From assembly GCA_041395245.1 (NCBI GenBank), contig JAWLAY010000007.1, forward strand, positions 62,001 to 126,000: DNA of 64,000 nucleotides, in the 5' to 3' direction. Shown here piece by piece: positions 60,826 to 64,000 of the stretch; within the stretch, counting starts at the first letter, position 1; every line of letters starts with the position of its first letter. The notes beneath the pieces are model-generated. The model had not been told where the DNA came from. It did not search any database and worked only from the letters and a program-made list of their open reading frames with translations. The position numbers and the translations under genes were made by a program. The DNA comes from Aquimonas sp041395245. GTDB lineage: Bacteria > Pseudomonadota > Gammaproteobacteria > Xanthomonadales > Xanthomonadaceae.

Positions 60826-63496
60826 GGGTGTATCGACGGTCGCGCCAAGCCGCAATTCGTTTCGCTGGCGATTGTTCGTCGTGTTGGTCGGTCTGGTCGT
60901 GCTGGCGCTTGGTGCCGTGTTGTGGCTGGTCTGGCGTACGGGTGACGAGCTTGCGACGCAGGCGGTCGAGCAATCGATTCAGGACAGCGCTGCCGCGCAG
61001 AAGCGCTACGAGGAACTGTCGGCGGAACGTCTGCAGTCGATGGCGCAGGCCATCGCCACCGACCCCGCCGTCATCAACTATCTGGACGCGGCGATTTCCG
61101 CGGATGCGGCGGCACTGGCGCTGGACAGCGACTCGCCGGATAGCGCGTTGCAGGCGGCCGATGCAGCGCAGAACCTCTCGATCCGTGATCTGATTCTGGA
61201 ACGCCGTGACGCGATGGGATTCGGCCTCGCGTTGGTGCTGGATGCCGAGGGTAGTCTGGTTGCCCACAGCGGCGAAAGTGAGGCCTTTGCCGACGCCTAT
61301 CGGGACGATCCCATGCTGGGCAGCGTGTTCGACTCGCTGGAGCCCGCCATCGGCTATTGGCGCGACGTCGATGTGATCTACCACGCCGCCGCCACGCCGA
61401 TTGCCAAGGGCGATCTGCTGGTGGGGTTCCTGTTGATCGCATTGCCGGTCGACACGACGTTCTGCGCGCAGATTCACGAAACCAGCGGCGCGCATGCGGC
61501 GGTATGGCGTATCGAGCCGCAAGGCCTGCGCTTGCAGGCCAGTTCATTGCCGACCGCACAGCAGCAGGCCCTGGCGGAGCAGGCGCCGGTGTTTGCCGGT
61601 CTGGATGGCGATGCCGTCAGTCTTCCGATGACCTTGCAGGGCGAGCACTTCCTGACCCGCAATCGCGCCATGCGTACGCAGGCTGACGGCGAGCCGGTCG
61701 CCGTCATGATGGCGCTGGGCTCGGCGGACGCCGCTGCCGCAGGCTTCCTGCGTTTGCGCGAACAGATTCTGATCGCGAGCGGAATTGCCGTGGCGGTGGC
61801 TTTGCTGCTGGCCTGGTGGTTGTCGCGTCGTCTGGTGCTGCCGGTGCTGCGCGCCGCCGAGGCGGCGGAGCTGGCCGCGGCAGGTAACTATCAGCACAGC
61901 CTTCCTGACACCGGACGCGATGAACTGGGGCGCTTGTCGCAGGCGGTGAATCTCCTGCTCAGCGACTTGCGCGAGCGCCGTGATGTCGAAAGCTATGTCG
62001 GCAGCCTGCAACGCCTGCAGGCCGAACCGGTGCCCGCGCCACCCACGCTGCCGCCGATTGAACCGCAGGGTTTCGTTGGCTGGACCACGCTGGCGCTCGA
62101 CCTGCCGCAATTCGTGGCGACCCCCGATCCGGCGCAGACCGAGCGACATCTTGCCCTGCTGGCGCAGCACTTCCAGTTGTTGCGAGCCGCGGCAGAAGAC
62201 GTCGGTGGACTGCTGTTGAGCACGCAGGGACGGCAGTGGGTGTGGGGCTTTGCCGAGCTCAAGGACGCACTGCGTTGCATACACGCATTGGCGACCTCGC
62301 GGCTTGGCACCAAACCGGCGATGGCCATGGCGCAGGGCGATCTGTTCCGTGCCGCGCTCGATGCGCAGCAGGCGCAGTGGTTGGGCAAACCGCTGGCGAT
62401 GGCGCAGCGCCTGTTGGTCGACAGTGCGCCGGGTATGGTTCTGCTGGCCCCCGAAGCGGCGGCTGCGTGCCGGGACGGGCTGGGCGACAAAGCCGTGTCG
62501 GTCGCCACCGGCGCATTGAGCGGCAAGCGTTTTCATGCGCTGCAGACCACCGGCGAGGAAGTTCGTGTCGCACTGGCCCTGCTTCCCGCTCGCCCGGAAA
62601 CGATTGCAGACCCGCAGAAGACCGTCATTACGCCCGCCAGCGGCGCGGCGTTGACGCGCGGGGGCACCGTGCGGTTGCAACCCGGCAGCCTGTTTGCGCG
62701 GCGTTACGACATCGAAGCGGTGCTTGGCAGCGGTGGAATGGGCATGGTCTACCGGGCGCGTGATCGCGAATTGAAGGACGTGGTTGCACTGAAGACCTTG
62801 CGGCCCGACGCGATGCTCGACATCGAGCATCTCGAGCGCTTCAAGAGCGAGCTGAAACTGGCCCGCAGCATCAGTCACCCGAACGTTCTGCGCACCTACG
62901 ATTTCGGTCAGGCCGAAGGACTGCCCTTCATTTCGATGGAATACGTGCGCGGCATGACCTTGCGCTATCTGTTGCAGCAGCCCGAAAAGGTGCCGTATTC
63001 GGCTGCCTTGCGTCTGGCGCGCCAACTCTGTGCTGGCCTCGCCGCTGCCCACGAGGTCGGTGTGCTGCATCGGGACATCAAGCCGGAGAATCTCATCATC
63101 GACCCACAAGGTCATCTCAAGCTGATGGACTTCGGCATTGCGCGACAGAGCGCGCGCAGCTCGGGACTGACCCAGCAGGGCATGTTCGTTGGCACGCCAG
63201 ACTACGCCGCACCCGAGCAACTGATGGGCGAGGAAGTCGACGCGCGTGCCGATCTGTATGCGGTGGGCATCACCCTGTGCGAACTGTTCTGTGGCAGCTT
63301 GCCGTTCAAGCGCGGCAACAGCACCGAGGTGATGTTGGCGCATCTGCAGGAAGATCCTCAGTTGCCATCGCAGTTGTGGCCAGAAATTCCGCCACCCTTG
63401 GAGAAGATCCTGCTGCGCTGTCTGGAGCGCCAGCGCACGCAGCGCTACGCCAGTGCGAATGCACTGTTGCAAGACCTTGCGGAGCTGCGTGCATGA
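60815..63496 (+). CDS. transmembrane receptor with HAMP, degenerate cyclase-like and Ser/Thr kinase domains
   Basis: The protein has about 893 residues from ATG 60815 (ATG 60809 is the alternative). TM1 is near 16-40, a periplasmic sensor of about 270 residues follows, TM2 near 318-338, and a HAMP domain at about 338-390. Residues 410-590 resemble a class III nucleotide cyclase fold (GFVGWTTLALDLPQFV, then QAQWLGKPLAMAQRLL and DSAPGMVLL) but lack the metal-binding aspartates, so it is probably non-catalytic. The Hanks kinase (about 630-890) is complete: GSGGMGMVYRARD, ALKTL, LHRDIKPENLIID, LMDFGIA, GTPDYAAPEQL. It overlaps both neighbours. It should convert a periplasmic signal into protein phosphorylation. 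Confidence 0.88.
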   Translation: MPTEGVSTVAPSRNSFRWRLFVVLVGLVVLALGAVLWLVWRTGDELATQAVEQSIQDSAAAQKRYEELSAERLQSMAQAIATDPAVINYLDAAISADAAALALDSDSPDSALQAADAAQNLSIRDLILERRDAMGFGLALVLDAEGSLVAHSGESEAFADAYRDDPMLGSVFDSLEPAIGYWRDVDVIYHAAATPIAKGDLLVGFLLIALPVDTTFCAQIHETSGAHAAVWRIEPQGLRLQASSLPTAQQQALAEQAPVFAGLDGDAVSLPMTLQGEHFLTRNRAMRTQADGEPVAVMMALGSADAAAAGFLRLREQILIASGIAVAVALLLAWWLSRRLVLPVLRAAEAAELAAAGNYQHSLPDTGRDELGRLSQAVNLLLSDLRERRDVESYVGSLQRLQAEPVPAPPTLPPIEPQGFVGWTTLALDLPQFVATPDPAQTERHLALLAQHFQLLRAAAEDVGGLLLSTQGRQWVWGFAELKDALRCIHALATSRLGTKPAMAMAQGDLFRAALDAQQAQWLGKPLAMAQRLLVDSAPGMVLLAPEAAAACRDGLGDKAVSVATGALSGKRFHALQTTGEEVRVALALLPARPETIADPQKTVITPASGAALTRGGTVRLQPGSLFARRYDIEAVLGSGGMGMVYRARDRELKDVVALKTLRPDAMLDIEHLERFKSELKLARSISHPNVLRTYDFGQAEGLPFISMEYVRGMTLRYLLQQPEKVPYSAALRLARQLCAGLAAAHEVGVLHRDIKPENLIIDPQGHLKLMDFGIARQSARSSGLTQQGMFVGTPDYAAPEQLMGEEVDARADLYAVGITLCELFCGSLPFKRGNSTEVMLAHLQEDPQLPSQLWPEIPPPLEKILLRCLERQRTQRYASANALLQDLAELRA

Positions 63497-64000
63497 CGTG
63501 TCGCTGGCTGACGGGCCTGCTGAGCCTGGTGGTCTTGCCCGCCGCGGCGCAATCCGGCTTCAGCGCCGACCTGCGTCTGCGTGCGGAACACACCGATGTG
63601 CCGAATCGTGCGCTGCTGCAGCGTGAGCGTGGCGGTGCGCGCCTGCAGTGGGATGGCCTTTGGGGCGACACGGTCGAATATGGCGCCGGTCTGCGCCTTG
63701 CCTTCGGCAGCGATGCCAATGCCGACAATGGCATCAATCTGGATAACCAGCGTTCCGATGCGGTGGAACTGGATCGCGCCTTCGTGCGCGGACGCTGGGG
63801 TGAAGCGCACACCTGGACCGTGGGTCGGGATGTCCTGCCGATGGCGCTCAGTCCCTTGCTCTGGGACCAGGATCTGCGGCCCACCGGACTGAGTGCCGAC
63901 TTGCGCTGGAGCGTGCGCGACTTTGACGGCGTGCAACTGACACTGGGTGCCTTCGAACCCGGTTTGCGGGTGGGCAGCGACGCGCGTCTGAGCGGAGTGC
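63493..64000 (+). CDS. exported protein, probably a beta-barrel or porin-like outer-membrane protein (C-terminus off window)
   Basis: The frame opens at ATG 63493, overlapping the kinase stop by 4 bp, and stays open to the right edge (169 codons). A signal peptide (CRWLTGLLSLVVLPAAAQS) is followed by alternating polar/hydrophobic strands: FSADLRLRAEHTDV, ARLQWDGLWGDTVEYGAGLR, LDRAFVRGRWGEAHTWTVGR, LSADLRWSVRDFDGVQLTLG. These strands, with aromatic ends, are what porins and related barrels show. The frame cannot be completed here. Position suggests an outer-membrane component of the cupredoxin/receptor-kinase unit. Confidence 0.75.
   Translation, partial: MTCRWLTGLLSLVVLPAAAQSGFSADLRLRAEHTDVPNRALLQRERGGARLQWDGLWGDTVEYGAGLRLAFGSDANADNGINLDNQRSDAVELDRAFVRGRWGEAHTWTVGRDVLPMALSPLLWDQDLRPTGLSADLRWSVRDFDGVQLTLGAFEPGLRVGSDARLSGV

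Noticed and set aside
61544..63472. Minus-strand open frame of 642 codons opposite the receptor kinase
   Set aside because: The plus strand has a complete Hanks kinase. The antisense frame is a composition shadow.

Overview
The window looks like chromosome of a GC-rich gammaproteobacterium, most likely of the order Lysobacterales (Xanthomonadales). The grounds are an E. coli-like thrA-thrB-thrC operon with a fused aspartokinase/homoserine dehydrogenase, a Cse-type (I-E) CRISPR system, a lipoyl-domain LpdA, and many secreted beta-propeller, peptidase and short envelope proteins. Four of the secreted proteins end in the same LF-x-DGFE tail. The order is an inference; no rRNA or tRNA gene was seen.

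Layout. 1-3077 (minus): an ECF sigma factor, its zinc-finger membrane anti-sigma factor, and a TPR protein that runs off the left edge. 3177-16076 (plus): exported proteins (integrin-like FG-GAP protein, M28 peptidase with TolB-like propeller and PDZ, Asp-box propeller protein, two paralogous small secreted proteins, PsiE, M16 peptidase lipoprotein, DUF4156 lipoprotein) with copies of a small MITE-like element. 16125-27756: hemW, lpdA, the thrABC operon and a SWIM/SNF2 helicase overlapping thrC.

28016-45674 is a type I-E CRISPR-Cas locus modified by mobile DNA. An IS30-type element (28048-29103, 3-bp target duplication) splits cas3 after codon 10. It is followed by cas8e-cse2-cas7e-cas5e-cas6e. 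A complete toxin-antitoxin pair sits between cas6e and cas1, with the toxin stop overlapping the cas1 start; then come cas1 and cas2. After a 93-bp leader comes one array of 89 repeats and 88 spacers, split by an IS21-type element (40701-42665, 5-bp duplication) inside repeat 40. Removing either element restores the reading frame or the repeat exactly, so both insertions look recent.

45675-47180 is a decayed stretch: an orphan degenerate repeat, no convincing gene, a second full copy of the MITE-like element and a lipoprotein pseudogene. 47187-53224 carries a secreted protein, a tricorn-like S41 protease, an AbrB/Doc toxin-antitoxin pair, a J-domain membrane protein and rraA. 53279-60008 (minus) holds two paralogous DGFE-tailed secreted proteins, a CadC-like winged-helix/TPR regulator, a nitronate monooxygenase-type FMN enzyme and an alpha/beta hydrolase.

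60133-64000 (plus) is a tightly overlapping operon: a periplasmic cupredoxin-like protein, a transmembrane HAMP receptor carrying a degenerate cyclase-like domain and a Ser/Thr kinase, and an exported protein that runs off the right edge. It reads as a one-piece envelope sensor with its periplasmic and outer-membrane partners.

The points most worth following are the mobile-element-rebuilt cas operon with its embedded toxin-antitoxin pair, the shared DGFE tail, the cupredoxin/receptor-kinase operon, and the short palindromic MITE-like family.
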